Shown piece by piece: positions 7,012 to 15,456 of a stretch of DNA of 43,262 nt. Origin of the DNA: Nocardia brasiliensis IFM 10847 (lineage in GTDB: Bacteria; Actinomycetota; Actinomycetes; Mycobacteriales; Mycobacteriaceae); assembly GCF_000710915.1 (NCBI RefSeq), contig NZ_BAUA01000069.1, positions 1 to 43,262 of the forward strand, given 5' to 3'. A program made the translations under genes and the position numbers. The first letter of the stretch is position 1. Every line of letters begins with the position of its first letter. A model generated the notes under the pieces. The model made no database searches and was not told the DNA's origin. It worked only from the letters and a program-made list of their open reading frames with translations.

Positions 7012-7860
7012 ATGGCTCCAACCAGTTCGACATCGCCGTCGGGCACATCCGTGCTCCGCGTGCTGCGGATGAACATCACCGACACGGTGATCACCAGCTT
7101 GTGTACCTATGGCCGTGCGGTGCGCCTGGCCGTGGAATCCGCCCGCGGCGCGGGCGCCGATCTGGTGCGCCGCCGCTTCCAGTGGCGCGAAACCTTCGAC
7201 CAGAGTTGGTATCTCATCACCGTGACCGCGGTACCCGCTGTTCTCATGGCGGTGCCCTTCGGCGTGATCGTCTCCGTCCAGGTCGGAAATCTGATTCACC
7301 AGCTCGGCGCCGACTCGCTGATCGGCGCCGCGAGCGGGCTCGGCGTGGTCAAGCAGGGCGCGCCGATGGCCACCGGCCTGCTGCTCGGTGGTGCGGGCGC
7401 GTCGGCCATCGCCGCCGACCTCGGAGCGCGCACCATTCGAGAGGAGATCGACGCGCTGCGGGTCATGGGCCTGAACCCGGTGCACCGGTTGGTGATTCCG
7501 CGGGTAGCGGCCATGGTGCTGGTGGCACCGCTGCTCAACGTGCTGATCATCTTCGTCGGTATCGCCTCCGGATTCGCCGTCGCGGTCACCGCGCAGGGCG
7601 TGACCCCGGGCAGCTACTGGCTGACGTTCGGCTCGTTCGCGGTGATCGCCGATGTCTGGGTGTCGCTGGGCAAGTCGGTGCTGTTCGGATTCCTGGTGGT
7701 GATCGTGGCGTGCCAGCGCGGATTGGAGGCGCGAGGTGGGCCCCGCGGGGTGGCCGACGGTGTGAATGCCGCCGTCGTCATGTCGGTGGTCTCGATCGCG
7801 GTCGTCGATCTCGCCCTCACCCAGCTGGTCACCATGTTCCTGCCGGTGCGGCTGGCATGA
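7012..7860 (+). CDS. yrbEA: YrbE/MlaE-family ABC permease, first subunit
   Basis: A 282-residue integral membrane protein of the MlaE permease family, which forms the inner-membrane channel of Mce lipid importers. After a cytosolic N-terminus of about 60 residues come several hydrophobic segments. The family signature is visible as GAGASAIAADLGARTIREEI followed by DALRVMGLNPV, the cytoplasmic loop thought to contact the ATPase. The ATPase (MceG/MlaF type) is not in this window, as is usual for mce operons. A weak GACAGG precedes the ATG. The next gene overlaps by four bases. Confidence 0.95.
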   Translation: MAPTSSTSPSGTSVLRVLRMNITDTVITSLCTYGRAVRLAVESARGAGADLVRRRFQWRETFDQSWYLITVTAVPAVLMAVPFGVIVSVQVGNLIHQLGADSLIGAASGLGVVKQGAPMATGLLLGGAGASAIAADLGARTIREEIDALRVMGLNPVHRLVIPRVAAMVLVAPLLNVLIIFVGIASGFAVAVTAQGVTPGSYWLTFGSFAVIADVWVSLGKSVLFGFLVVIVACQRGLEARGGPRGVADGVNAAVVMSVVSIAVVDLALTQLVTMFLPVRLA

Positions 7861-8723
7861 CGGCGGCGAGCTACGTCCCGGGACCACTACGCTGGCTGCG
7901 CCGCACCGCACGAGTCGGCGCCATCGCGGCGGACACGGTGGAGAGCGCGGGTTTCGCACTCGACTTCGGATGGCAGGTGCTGCGCTCGATTCCCTTGACA
8001 CTGCGCAGATATCGCGCAGAGACGCTGCGGCTCATCACTGACCTGACCTGGGGCAGGGGCGCCATCGTCGTGGGCGGTGGGACCGTGCCGATGCTCATGG
8101 TGCTGGGCGTGGTGATGGGCGCCGGCACCGGAATCGAAGCGTTCGCCGTGCTCGATCTCCTGGGCATGGGCCCGCTGACCGGAATCATCTCCTCGTTCGC
8201 CAATACCCGTGAACTGGCGCCGATCGCGGCCGGTGTGGGATTCGCCGCGCAGGCCGGGTGCCGCATGACCGCGGAGATCGGCTCCATGCGGATCTCGGAG
8301 GAGATCGACGCGCTGGAATCCCTAGGGCTGCGGTCGATTCCGTTCGTCGTCACCACTCGCGTACTCGCCGGCGCGGTAGCCATCGTGCCGACCTTCCTCG
8401 TCGCGCTCATCCTGGCCTACCTGAGCTGCGCGGCGGTCGTCGTCGTCCTGCACGGGCAGGCCGACGGCGTCTACTACCACTACTTCTTCCAGTTCGTCTC
8501 CGGGTGGGACATGATCGCCGCGGTGATCAAGGTGCTGGTGTTCGCCACCGCGGTCATCCTGATCCATTGCTACCAAGGGTTTTTCGCCGCCGGTGGACCG
8601 GAAGGAGTCGGCATCGCCTCCGGGCGCGCGGTGCGGGCCAGTTTCGTCACCATCATCGCCCTCGACATGATGCTCACCATCGTGCTGTGGGGCGTGAACT
8701 CCTCGATCGAATTCACGGGGTGA
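7857..8723 (+). CDS. yrbEB: YrbE/MlaE-family ABC permease, second subunit
   Basis: A 288-residue MlaE-type permease, paralogous to the preceding gene, with which it should form the heterodimeric permease core. The signature loop reads AQAGCRMTAEIGSMRISEEI then DALESLGLRSIP. Hydrophobic segments run from about residue 70 to the C-terminus. The start is fixed by the ATGA overlap with yrbEA. A much longer open frame exists upstream in this phase, but it is only the shadow of yrbEA. The mceA start lies four bases after its stop. Confidence 0.95.
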   Translation: MTAASYVPGPLRWLRRTARVGAIAADTVESAGFALDFGWQVLRSIPLTLRRYRAETLRLITDLTWGRGAIVVGGGTVPMLMVLGVVMGAGTGIEAFAVLDLLGMGPLTGIISSFANTRELAPIAAGVGFAAQAGCRMTAEIGSMRISEEIDALESLGLRSIPFVVTTRVLAGAVAIVPTFLVALILAYLSCAAVVVVLHGQADGVYYHYFFQFVSGWDMIAAVIKVLVFATAVILIHCYQGFFAAGGPEGVGIASGRAVRASFVTIIALDMMLTIVLWGVNSSIEFTG

Positions 8724-8727
8724 ACAC

Positions 8728-9768
8728 ATGCCCAGATACGGAATACCCGGCGTGACGACGGAACAGCGCGGCGCGCGCCGACGCGGCGCCGCCGCACTGC
8801 TGGCCGTCGTCACGGTCGGTGCCGCGGTCGCGGGATTCCGCCAGCCCGACACCGCGGGCCTGGTTCGCGTCCGCGTGGTGACCACACAGGTCGGGGCGGG
8901 TATCGGCCATGGTTCGCCGATCCGTGTGGACGGCGTTCCAGTCGGGCGGCTCGAGCGCATCGACAGTACGGCCCCCGGCCGCCAAACCCTGACGTTGGCG
9001 CTGCGACCGGAGGCGGCGACCGCACTGACTAATACCCTCACCCTCGATTACGCACCCGCGAACCTGTTCGGGCTCAGCGAGATAGCACTGCATGCCCAGG
9101 CGGGCGGGACACCGCTGCGCGACGGCGACCTGCTCGATCTGTCCCGCCCCGGCCGGGTGGCCGACGCCACCCTCGGCCGACTGCTGGAGCGGCTGGGCGC
9201 CACCTCCGGCCAGGTTCTGACACCGGAGCTCACCACCGCGCTCGACCGGGTGAGCAGCGAGATCGACGCGCTCGCACCACTGTTGGAGGCGATCGTGGCG
9301 ACGGCACGAACCGTGGCCGACACACAGTCGCAACGGCCCTCGAACCTGATCGGGAACTATGCTTCCGCACTGCGCGGGCTCGGCTCCCTGGTGGAGGGCA
9401 GCGTCACACTGCTCGATCAGCTCGCCAGGATCCCGGTTCTGCGGGAGGATCGCGCGATGTTCGACCGATCGGTCGACATCCTCACCGACGACATCGTTCC
9501 GGCGGTCAGTCACGCGGCGACCGCCGGCGAGCGGAACTTCGCCGCGTACGCCAGCCTGCTGGTGCCGGTCCTCCGCGTGGTCGCCGCCGCCGTACCGGAC
9601 CCGCGGCGTTCCGCGAACGAACTCCGGCAACTGCTCGACCACCTGGACGGGGCATTACGTTCCAGTACGAACGGTCCGGCGCTGAACGTGGCCGTGATCC
9701 TGCACGGCGTGCCCGCCGTCGCGGTGCCGCTGCTCGGCGCGGCCGCGGCACCCGGAGGGGGACGGTGA
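8728..9768 (+). CDS. mceA: Mce-family substrate-carrier protein MceA
   Basis: A 346-residue Mce protein: a short cytosolic N-terminus, one membrane anchor at about residues 19-36 (AAALLAVVTVGAAVAGF), an MlaD/Mce domain at about 40-115 with GSPIRVDGVPVGRLERI, then a long helical region. In known systems six such proteins assemble into a hexamer with a helical tunnel that passes lipids from the outer layers to the YrbE permease. The protein is shorter than many mycobacterial MceA proteins and ends in a Gly/Ala tail without a Pro-rich extension. The transported lipid cannot be told from sequence. Confidence 0.93.
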   Translation: MPRYGIPGVTTEQRGARRRGAAALLAVVTVGAAVAGFRQPDTAGLVRVRVVTTQVGAGIGHGSPIRVDGVPVGRLERIDSTAPGRQTLTLALRPEAATALTNTLTLDYAPANLFGLSEIALHAQAGGTPLRDGDLLDLSRPGRVADATLGRLLERLGATSGQVLTPELTTALDRVSSEIDALAPLLEAIVATARTVADTQSQRPSNLIGNYASALRGLGSLVEGSVTLLDQLARIPVLREDRAMFDRSVDILTDDIVPAVSHAATAGERNFAAYASLLVPVLRVVAAAVPDPRRSANELRQLLDHLDGALRSSTNGPALNVAVILHGVPAVAVPLLGAAAAPGGGR

Positions 9769-10769
9769 TCAAAGCATTGCCCGCCTTCTGGCGCACAACG
9801 GTTTTCGCCGCGGTCATGCTGGTCCTGCTGGCCGCCGTCATCCAGGTGATCCGGCGGCCGGTGCCCGGGTCCCTGGACGGCTTCACCGCCGTCTTCACCG
9901 ATGCCAACGGCCTCCGTCCGGGTGACGACGTGCGCATGTACGGCATGGCCGTGGGCAAGGTCGACGCCCTACGGCTGAACGGCACCCAGGCCGAAGTGCG
10001 CTTCACCGTGCAACACGCGCACCCGATCTACGCGGGCGCGAAGCTGGTCATCCGCTACCAGACCCTCGCCGGTCAGCGCTACATCGATGTGCGCCAGCCG
10101 GACCGTACCGCCGAAATGCTCACGCCAGGAACCGTATTCGGCACCGACCACACCGTGCCCGCCTTCGATATCACCGGTCTGTTCAACGGTCTGCAACCGG
10201 TTCTTGCCCAAGCCTCGCCGGAAGCGGTGAACCGCTTCGCCGAGAACATGCTGGCGCTGCTGGAAGGCGACGGCGCCGGGATCGGCTCGGCCCTCGATGC
10301 GGTGGAGCAACTCGCCGGATACGTCACCGACCGGCAGACCGTGCTTTCCATCCTGATCCACAACCTGCGCGAGATGTCGGATGTGCTCGCCGACCGATCC
10401 CCCCATCTGGTCACCGTGATCAGTGGACTGGTCGACGTCTTCGCCACCCTGGAACAGCAGTTGTACGGAGTCGCCGACTATGCCCGCACCATTCCGTCGC
10501 TCCTCGAACCGCTCGATCGGCTCGCCGCCCGGCTGGGGCTGACGCCGGTGACCAATCCGGAATTCGACCGGCTGCTTCGCGCCGCACTGCCCGATCCGGA
10601 GGCCGCCCGTGACGTCCTCGCCCGATTACCCGCCCTGCTACAGACATTGGACGCCTTCGGCGCCGCCGCCCCAGGGCTGGCCGCGGCGTGCGGTAAGGGC
10701 GCGGTCGCGCTCCCAGCACCGTTGCACATGCTCGTCGCCGGACAGGGGATCACCATATGCGCAGGCTGA
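9765..10769 (+). CDS. mceB: Mce-family protein MceB
   Basis: A 334-residue Mce protein starting at a GTG that overlaps the mceA stop (GTGA) with GGAGGGGG just upstream. A membrane anchor lies at residues 10-28. The Mce domain follows, with the characteristic DANGLRPGDDVRMYGMAVGK and the later TLAGQRYIDV. The rest is helical, with a C-terminal Cys pair (AACGKG and ITICAG) that is common in MceB proteins and may form a disulfide. It acts as one of the six ring subunits of the transporter. It overlaps mceC by 13 bases. Confidence 0.93.
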   Translation: MIKALPAFWRTTVFAAVMLVLLAAVIQVIRRPVPGSLDGFTAVFTDANGLRPGDDVRMYGMAVGKVDALRLNGTQAEVRFTVQHAHPIYAGAKLVIRYQTLAGQRYIDVRQPDRTAEMLTPGTVFGTDHTVPAFDITGLFNGLQPVLAQASPEAVNRFAENMLALLEGDGAGIGSALDAVEQLAGYVTDRQTVLSILIHNLREMSDVLADRSPHLVTVISGLVDVFATLEQQLYGVADYARTIPSLLEPLDRLAARLGLTPVTNPEFDRLLRAALPDPEAARDVLARLPALLQTLDAFGAAAPGLAAACGKGAVALPAPLHMLVAGQGITICAG

Positions 10770-11752
10770 CAACACCTTTCACGCGTCTGTTCCGTGGCGG
10801 CGACGAGCGCATGGACGAAATCCGCTGGGGCGTGGCCGGGGTGCTCGCTGTGACGGTACTGCTGACGGTCTGCGCCGTGTGCTACCTCCTGCCGCGAGGC
10901 AAGACGACCTACAGCGCCCTGCTGACGGAGGCCGGGACAGTGAAGGTCGGTGACGACATCCGGGTGGCGGGGATCCCTGTGGGTGCCGTCACCGCCGTGG
11001 AATTGCTCCCCGACCAGGTGCGGATGCGGTTCACCGTCGACGACGGCGTGGCGGTCGGCGACGTCAGCAGCCTCGAGATCCGCATGCTCACCGCCGTGGG
11101 CGGACACTATGTCGCCCTGCTGCCCGCCGGTGCGAAACCCCTCGGCGACAACGTGATTCCGCCCGAGCGTGTACGCCTCCCCTACAGTCTGATGCGCACC
11201 TTCCAGGACGCGGCCACGCCCCTGGACCGGGTGGACGCGACGGTACTGCGCCGCAATCTCGCCGCCGTCGAGCAGTCGCTGTCGGACAGTCCGGATGCGC
11301 TGCGCCGGCTCAACAGTGCGCTCACCACCCTCGTCGGCACCTTCGAGCAGCAGCGCGGAGATGTCTCCGCCGCATTGGGAGCCGCCGAGGAATACCTCGG
11401 CACGCTCGATGGCGCCACCTCTACCATCGGCACCCTGATCCGGCGCATCGGCGCGGTGGAGAACATCCTCATCGAACGACGGGACGAGATCAACGCGGCC
11501 GTCCCGCTCACGGTTCGGCTGCTCGCACGCATCGCCGCCCTCGAACCGAGCTACCGCAGCACCCTGCAACCCTTGGTCGACGAGCTCGCCCGCACCGTGC
11601 CGATCATGCGTGACCTCGGACTGCGGCTGGGCGACATGCTCGCCGCGGTCGACGGCCTCAGTACCCGGGCCGCGGCCCTGGCAGGAGGGGACGAAATCAT
11701 CCTCGACCGATCCTCGACCGTCTGTGTTCCGCTGCCGGACAGGGGATGTTGA
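10757..11752 (+). CDS. mceC: Mce-family protein MceC
   Basis: A 331-residue Mce protein. The membrane anchor is at about residues 26-45 (AGVLAVTVLLTVCAVCYLL). The Mce domain follows, with GTVKVGDDIRVAGIPVGAVT and LTAVGGHYVALLP. A long helical region runs to the C-terminus, ending in VCVPLPDRGC. AGGGG lies nine bases before the ATG at 10757, within the end of mceB. The order and overlaps argue for fixed subunit stoichiometry by coupled translation. Confidence 0.92.
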   Translation: MRRLTTPFTRLFRGGDERMDEIRWGVAGVLAVTVLLTVCAVCYLLPRGKTTYSALLTEAGTVKVGDDIRVAGIPVGAVTAVELLPDQVRMRFTVDDGVAVGDVSSLEIRMLTAVGGHYVALLPAGAKPLGDNVIPPERVRLPYSLMRTFQDAATPLDRVDATVLRRNLAAVEQSLSDSPDALRRLNSALTTLVGTFEQQRGDVSAALGAAEEYLGTLDGATSTIGTLIRRIGAVENILIERRDEINAAVPLTVRLLARIAALEPSYRSTLQPLVDELARTVPIMRDLGLRLGDMLAAVDGLSTRAAALAGGDEIILDRSSTVCVPLPDRGC

Positions 11753-11754
11753 CC

Positions 11755-12840
11755 ATGCATGGACTGTTCGCCGCCCGCGGACTGGTATCGGCTCTGGCCG
11801 TGGCCGCCGCCGCTGTCATCGGTGGCGCCGCCTATCTGGTCCTCGCGGATCCGCTCGAGCCGACGCAGCGGTACTGCGCGGAGTTGCCCGATGCGATCGG
11901 ACTCTATCCGGGCAGCCATGTCCGGGTCCGCGGGGTACCGGTGGGTGCGGTCGTCGCCGTCCGCCCGGAGAACTCCGGCGTACGAGTCGATTTCGACCTT
12001 CCCACCCGCTACGCGCCACACGGCGAGGTCGGTGCGGTGACCGTGGCCGACACACTCGTGGCCGACCGCGACCTGGCGGTGCTGCCCGGCCCCTCCGATG
12101 CCGCCCCCTGGGACGCGCGGCGGTGTATCACCCGCACCCTGACACCCAAGAGCATCAGCGAGACCCTGCAGACCATCGACCAGCTCGCCCGGCAACTGAC
12201 CACCGACGACCCGCAACTGCTGGCGAACACGTTGCGGGCCTTGCGAACCGCCACCACCGGAGCCGGGCCACAGTTCGACCAGCTGACCACCACGCTGGCT
12301 TCAGTGCTGAGATCACCGGACGCGGCGGTGACCCAGATCGGCGGCCTGATCGATGCCCTGGCCGCACTGTCCTCGGCGATCTCTGCCAACTGGGGTGAAC
12401 TCGAGCAGGTGCTCACTCGATTCCCTGCCGTGTTCGAGCAGATCAACGACGAGATATTCGGCAATCTGGCTGGATTGGTCGACAGCCTGCGCGCCATCCT
12501 GCCCTGGGTGAACGAGCTCACCCGGGACTACGGAGGCGTGCTGCTCGACGGTCTGGACGCGTCGATCCCCTACATCCGGTTCATCGCCGCCAATGCCGGA
12601 ACCATCCAGCAGATCATCGACCGAGTGCCGGCCGTGGCCCGTGCCTTCACTCGTGTGGCCGGATCCGGCGGGGCACCGGTGCTCACCTGGATTCCTCCGG
12701 ATCTCACCCTGCCGGAGGCGGCCGCCGAACAGGCCTGCGCGGCATGGAATCTGCTCGTCCCGGGCCCGTGCCCGATCGCGGCCGGCCCCAGACAGGTGAA
12801 CGTGGCCGAACTGATCGCGGCGGCAGCCGGAGGGCGATGA
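11755..12840 (+). CDS. mceD: Mce-family protein MceD
   Basis: A 361-residue Mce protein with an N-terminal anchor at about residues 7-29. The Mce domain contains GLYPGSHVRVRGVPVGAV, with a Cys pair flanking the domain (RYCAEL near residue 40 and RRCITR near 124). A helical region and a Cys-containing C-terminus (EQACAAWNLLVPGPCPIA) follow. AGGGG nine bases upstream supports ATG 11755. A second ATG at 11746 touches that site and is less likely. It is the fourth carrier subunit of the transporter. Confidence 0.92.
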   Translation: MHGLFAARGLVSALAVAAAAVIGGAAYLVLADPLEPTQRYCAELPDAIGLYPGSHVRVRGVPVGAVVAVRPENSGVRVDFDLPTRYAPHGEVGAVTVADTLVADRDLAVLPGPSDAAPWDARRCITRTLTPKSISETLQTIDQLARQLTTDDPQLLANTLRALRTATTGAGPQFDQLTTTLASVLRSPDAAVTQIGGLIDALAALSSAISANWGELEQVLTRFPAVFEQINDEIFGNLAGLVDSLRAILPWVNELTRDYGGVLLDGLDASIPYIRFIAANAGTIQQIIDRVPAVARAFTRVAGSGGAPVLTWIPPDLTLPEAAAEQACAAWNLLVPGPCPIAAGPRQVNVAELIAAAAGGR

Positions 12841-12842
12841 CC

Positions 12843-13898
12843 ATGCGTAGCACCCGACTTTCCCTGCTGTGCCTGATCGCCGCCGCCACGCTGGGGCTCG
12901 GCGGTTGCACATTCGACCCCGCGGCCATCCCGGTGCCCGGCGCCGGCGTCGCCGGTCCCGCCTATCGCATCCACATCGAATTCGCCAGCGCACTGAACCT
13001 GCCCGCACGCGCCGAGGTCACCGCCGACGGGGTGCGGGTCGGTACGCTGAGCAACGCCCGCATCGTGCACGGCGCAGACGGGCGGCCCGGTCATGTGGTA
13101 GCCGATGTGGATATCGCTGCGGCGGTGCACCTTTCGCACGCCACCACCGCCCGGTTACGCCAGGACACCGTCCTCGGGGACGTCTACATCGCGCTCACCG
13201 ACCCGGACGGCGGCTCGGGCACCGCCCTCACCGACGGCGCCACCATTCCACTCGACCACACGGTGCACGCCACCCAGATCGAGGACACCATGGCCGGGCT
13301 GGCAACCTTCCTGCGCGGTGGCGCGATCACTCGGCTGCAGGACATCGTGAATCAGGTCAACGCGGCCCTGCCGGCCGACCCCCGCGACACCGCCCGCATC
13401 GCCGAGACCATCGCCGGCGACCTCGGCGATGTCGCCGCCCATCTGGACGTGATCTCGGAATTCGCCGCCGCGGCCGACTCCGATATCGATGTCATCCGCG
13501 CGAATGCGACCACCATCCGCGAGCTCTGGTCCGCAGAGGGCGCGCGCCGAGTCACCGAGGCCACGGCCTCACTGGCACATCTACTCGGCGTCTTCTCCTC
13601 CATCGCCGAACTGGCCCACGCCGTGACCTGGTTGACGCCGCTCGCCGAGGCCGGGGACGCCGCCGCGGCGGCGGTACTGCCGCTGTTCTCGGCCGCCAAC
13701 CCGCTCGATCTGAGTGCGCCGTCGAATCTGAACCGGTTCGTGGCCCTGCTGCACGAGCGCATTCTGCCCTTAGCCTCCCAGGGCGGAGCGGTGAACATCG
13801 TCGATATCCGCACCTCGGCCGAAGCGCAGCCGGTGTCGTCCGCGGAGCGGGACGCGGCCCTGATCACAATTCTGCGCATGGCGGGAGTGGTGCGATGA
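12843..13898 (+). CDS. mceE: Mce-family lipoprotein MceE
   Basis: A 351-residue Mce protein with a lipoprotein signal: MRSTR, a hydrophobic core, and the lipobox LGGC with Cys22 as the lipidated residue. MceE is the lipoprotein subunit in most actinobacterial mce operons. The Mce domain follows (LPARAEVTADGVRVGTLSNA, then RLRQDTVLGDVYIAL), and the helical part runs to the end. GGAGGG eight bases before the ATG at 12843 supports this start. ATG 12837, overlapping the mceD stop, would add two residues. Confidence 0.93.
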   Translation: MRSTRLSLLCLIAAATLGLGGCTFDPAAIPVPGAGVAGPAYRIHIEFASALNLPARAEVTADGVRVGTLSNARIVHGADGRPGHVVADVDIAAAVHLSHATTARLRQDTVLGDVYIALTDPDGGSGTALTDGATIPLDHTVHATQIEDTMAGLATFLRGGAITRLQDIVNQVNAALPADPRDTARIAETIAGDLGDVAAHLDVISEFAAAADSDIDVIRANATTIRELWSAEGARRVTEATASLAHLLGVFSSIAELAHAVTWLTPLAEAGDAAAAAVLPLFSAANPLDLSAPSNLNRFVALLHERILPLASQGGAVNIVDIRTSAEAQPVSSAERDAALITILRMAGVVR

Positions 13899-14854
13899 CC
13901 CGGCAATCGATGCTGTCCCTGAGCGCGATCGCGGCGGTGTTCGTGCTGGGCGCGGCCTACCTCGCATTCGGTGTGCTGCGGGTGGATTGGGCTCGCGGCT
14001 ATATTCATGTCACGGCGACCATGCCGAATTCCGGTGGGCTGCTGCCGCGTTCGCCGGTGCTGCTGTCCGGCGTGGAAGTCGGCGACATCACCGGTGTCGA
14101 CTCGGTTTCCGGTGCTGTACGGGTGCGCATGCGCATCGCCGACTCCTACCGCGTTCCGGCCGACAGCACCGTGCGCATCGAAGCGCTGTCCGCGCTCGGC
14201 GAACCGTATCTGCTGTTCACCCCGAACGGCGCCGGCGCAGGCGCCTACCTCACCGACGGCGCGCTGATCACCGCACAGCAGGTACGGGCTCCACTGTCGA
14301 TCCCCGATATGGCGGCCGCCGCGGCAGATCTGCTCGCCCAGTTCGACCCGCAGACCGTCACCGATCTGGTCCGCACCGCCACCGAAGCCACAGCAAGGGC
14401 GGAAACATCTCTGCCGCAACTGAATCGCGGCGCCACCCTGCTCGCTGCCACCCTGCTCGCCAAACAGCCGCAGCTGCGCACCATCCTCACCGAGATGCAG
14501 CGCATCGGGTCCGACCTGGACTGGCTGGAACCGGCGCTCGACGAAGGCGGCCCGCAGTGGGGACGTTTCGGCGGCCGGGTGCGCGAAGTCGTGGATGCCC
14601 TGGAACGGCTCATGCGCAGCGACGGATTCCCGGACGCCTACCTCACGGACACCGGGCTGGTGCCGTTCCTCGATCAGCTCAGCACACGGCTGGACCGGAT
14701 CGGGCCGGACCTGCAACCGCTGATTCCGGTACTCACACCAATGGTCTCGGCCGGAACCGGCGTCGCCGCCGGTATCGACGTGAGCGCCCTCATCACCCAG
14801 GCCCTCGGCGCCACGGACCCCGGCGCCGTACGCCTGCACATCACCGTCCGATGA
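13895..14854 (+). CDS. mceF: Mce-family protein MceF
   Basis: A 319-residue Mce protein starting at the ATGA overlap with mceE, with GGGAG upstream. A membrane anchor occupies residues 7-27. The Mce domain shows MPNSGGLLPRSPVLLSGVEV and ALSALGEPYLLF. The helical region holds a Leu-rich stretch around residues 175-215. It is compact for an MceF, since mycobacterial ones often have long disordered C-terminal tails. It completes the set of six carrier subunits, so the transporter appears intact apart from the ATPase encoded elsewhere. Confidence 0.93.
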   Translation: MTRQSMLSLSAIAAVFVLGAAYLAFGVLRVDWARGYIHVTATMPNSGGLLPRSPVLLSGVEVGDITGVDSVSGAVRVRMRIADSYRVPADSTVRIEALSALGEPYLLFTPNGAGAGAYLTDGALITAQQVRAPLSIPDMAAAAADLLAQFDPQTVTDLVRTATEATARAETSLPQLNRGATLLAATLLAKQPQLRTILTEMQRIGSDLDWLEPALDEGGPQWGRFGGRVREVVDALERLMRSDGFPDAYLTDTGLVPFLDQLSTRLDRIGPDLQPLIPVLTPMVSAGTGVAAGIDVSALITQALGATDPGAVRLHITVR

Positions 14855-14868
14855 ACACGGAGGAAGAC

Positions 14869-15456
14869 ATGACCACCGAAACCCTGGAAGCCACAACAAA
14901 ACCCGATACGGCATCCCGCCCGGACGCCGGGACGCGGACGGTGTCCGTCCCGCTCGGCACCCTGCTGCACGGAGCACTCGTGATCGTACTGCTCGTTCTC
15001 GCGGTCACGTTCGGAGTCCTGTGGCACTCGGCAGAGGGCGCACGGGACCGCGATGCCGCCGCGGCCGTGGACCAGCGGCACGCCGAACAGGTCGCCACCG
15101 ACTACGCCGTGGGCGCGTCCACCATCGACCATCAGAACCTCCCGGCGTGGATGGCGAAACTCAAGCAGGGCACCACGACCGCACTGGCCGCCAAGTTCGA
15201 CGCCACCGGCCCCGCGCTCGAGCAATTGCTGACGCCGCTGCGCTGGACCTCGACCGCGACACCCATCGCGGCCAAGACCACCACCGCCTCCGAGGGCATC
15301 TACCAGGTCGACGTCTTCCTCGACGTCACCTCGAGCAGCGCGCAGACCCCGGACGGGGTGCGTACGACCGTCACCTACCGGATCACCGTCGACCGCGGCT
15401 CGGACTGGCAGATCTCCGACGTCGGCGGGATGGACGGCGCGCTGCCGTCGCGGTGA
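14869..15456 (+). CDS. Mce-associated membrane protein (Mas family)
   Basis: A 195-residue protein with an N-terminal cytosolic part, one transmembrane segment at about residues 37-58 (ALVIVLLVLAVTFGVLW), and an exported domain with the pattern ATDYAVGASTIDHQNLPAWM and a closing beta-rich half. This is the layout of the Mas proteins encoded after mceF, some of which stabilise the Mce complex in mycobacteria. GGAGGAA before ATG 14869 decides the start. ATG 14851, overlapping mceF, lacks such a site. Its last 82 bases overlap the convergent kinase gene. Confidence 0.85.
   Translation: MTTETLEATTKPDTASRPDAGTRTVSVPLGTLLHGALVIVLLVLAVTFGVLWHSAEGARDRDAAAAVDQRHAEQVATDYAVGASTIDHQNLPAWMAKLKQGTTTALAAKFDATGPALEQLLTPLRWTSTATPIAAKTTTASEGIYQVDVFLDVTSSSAQTPDGVRTTVTYRITVDRGSDWQISDVGGMDGALPSR

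Noticed and set aside
12869..14854. Very long open frame (661 codons) across mceE and mceF
   Set aside because: Its first half is an Arg/His-rich shadow of mceE. Only the part from 13895 is a real protein (MceF).
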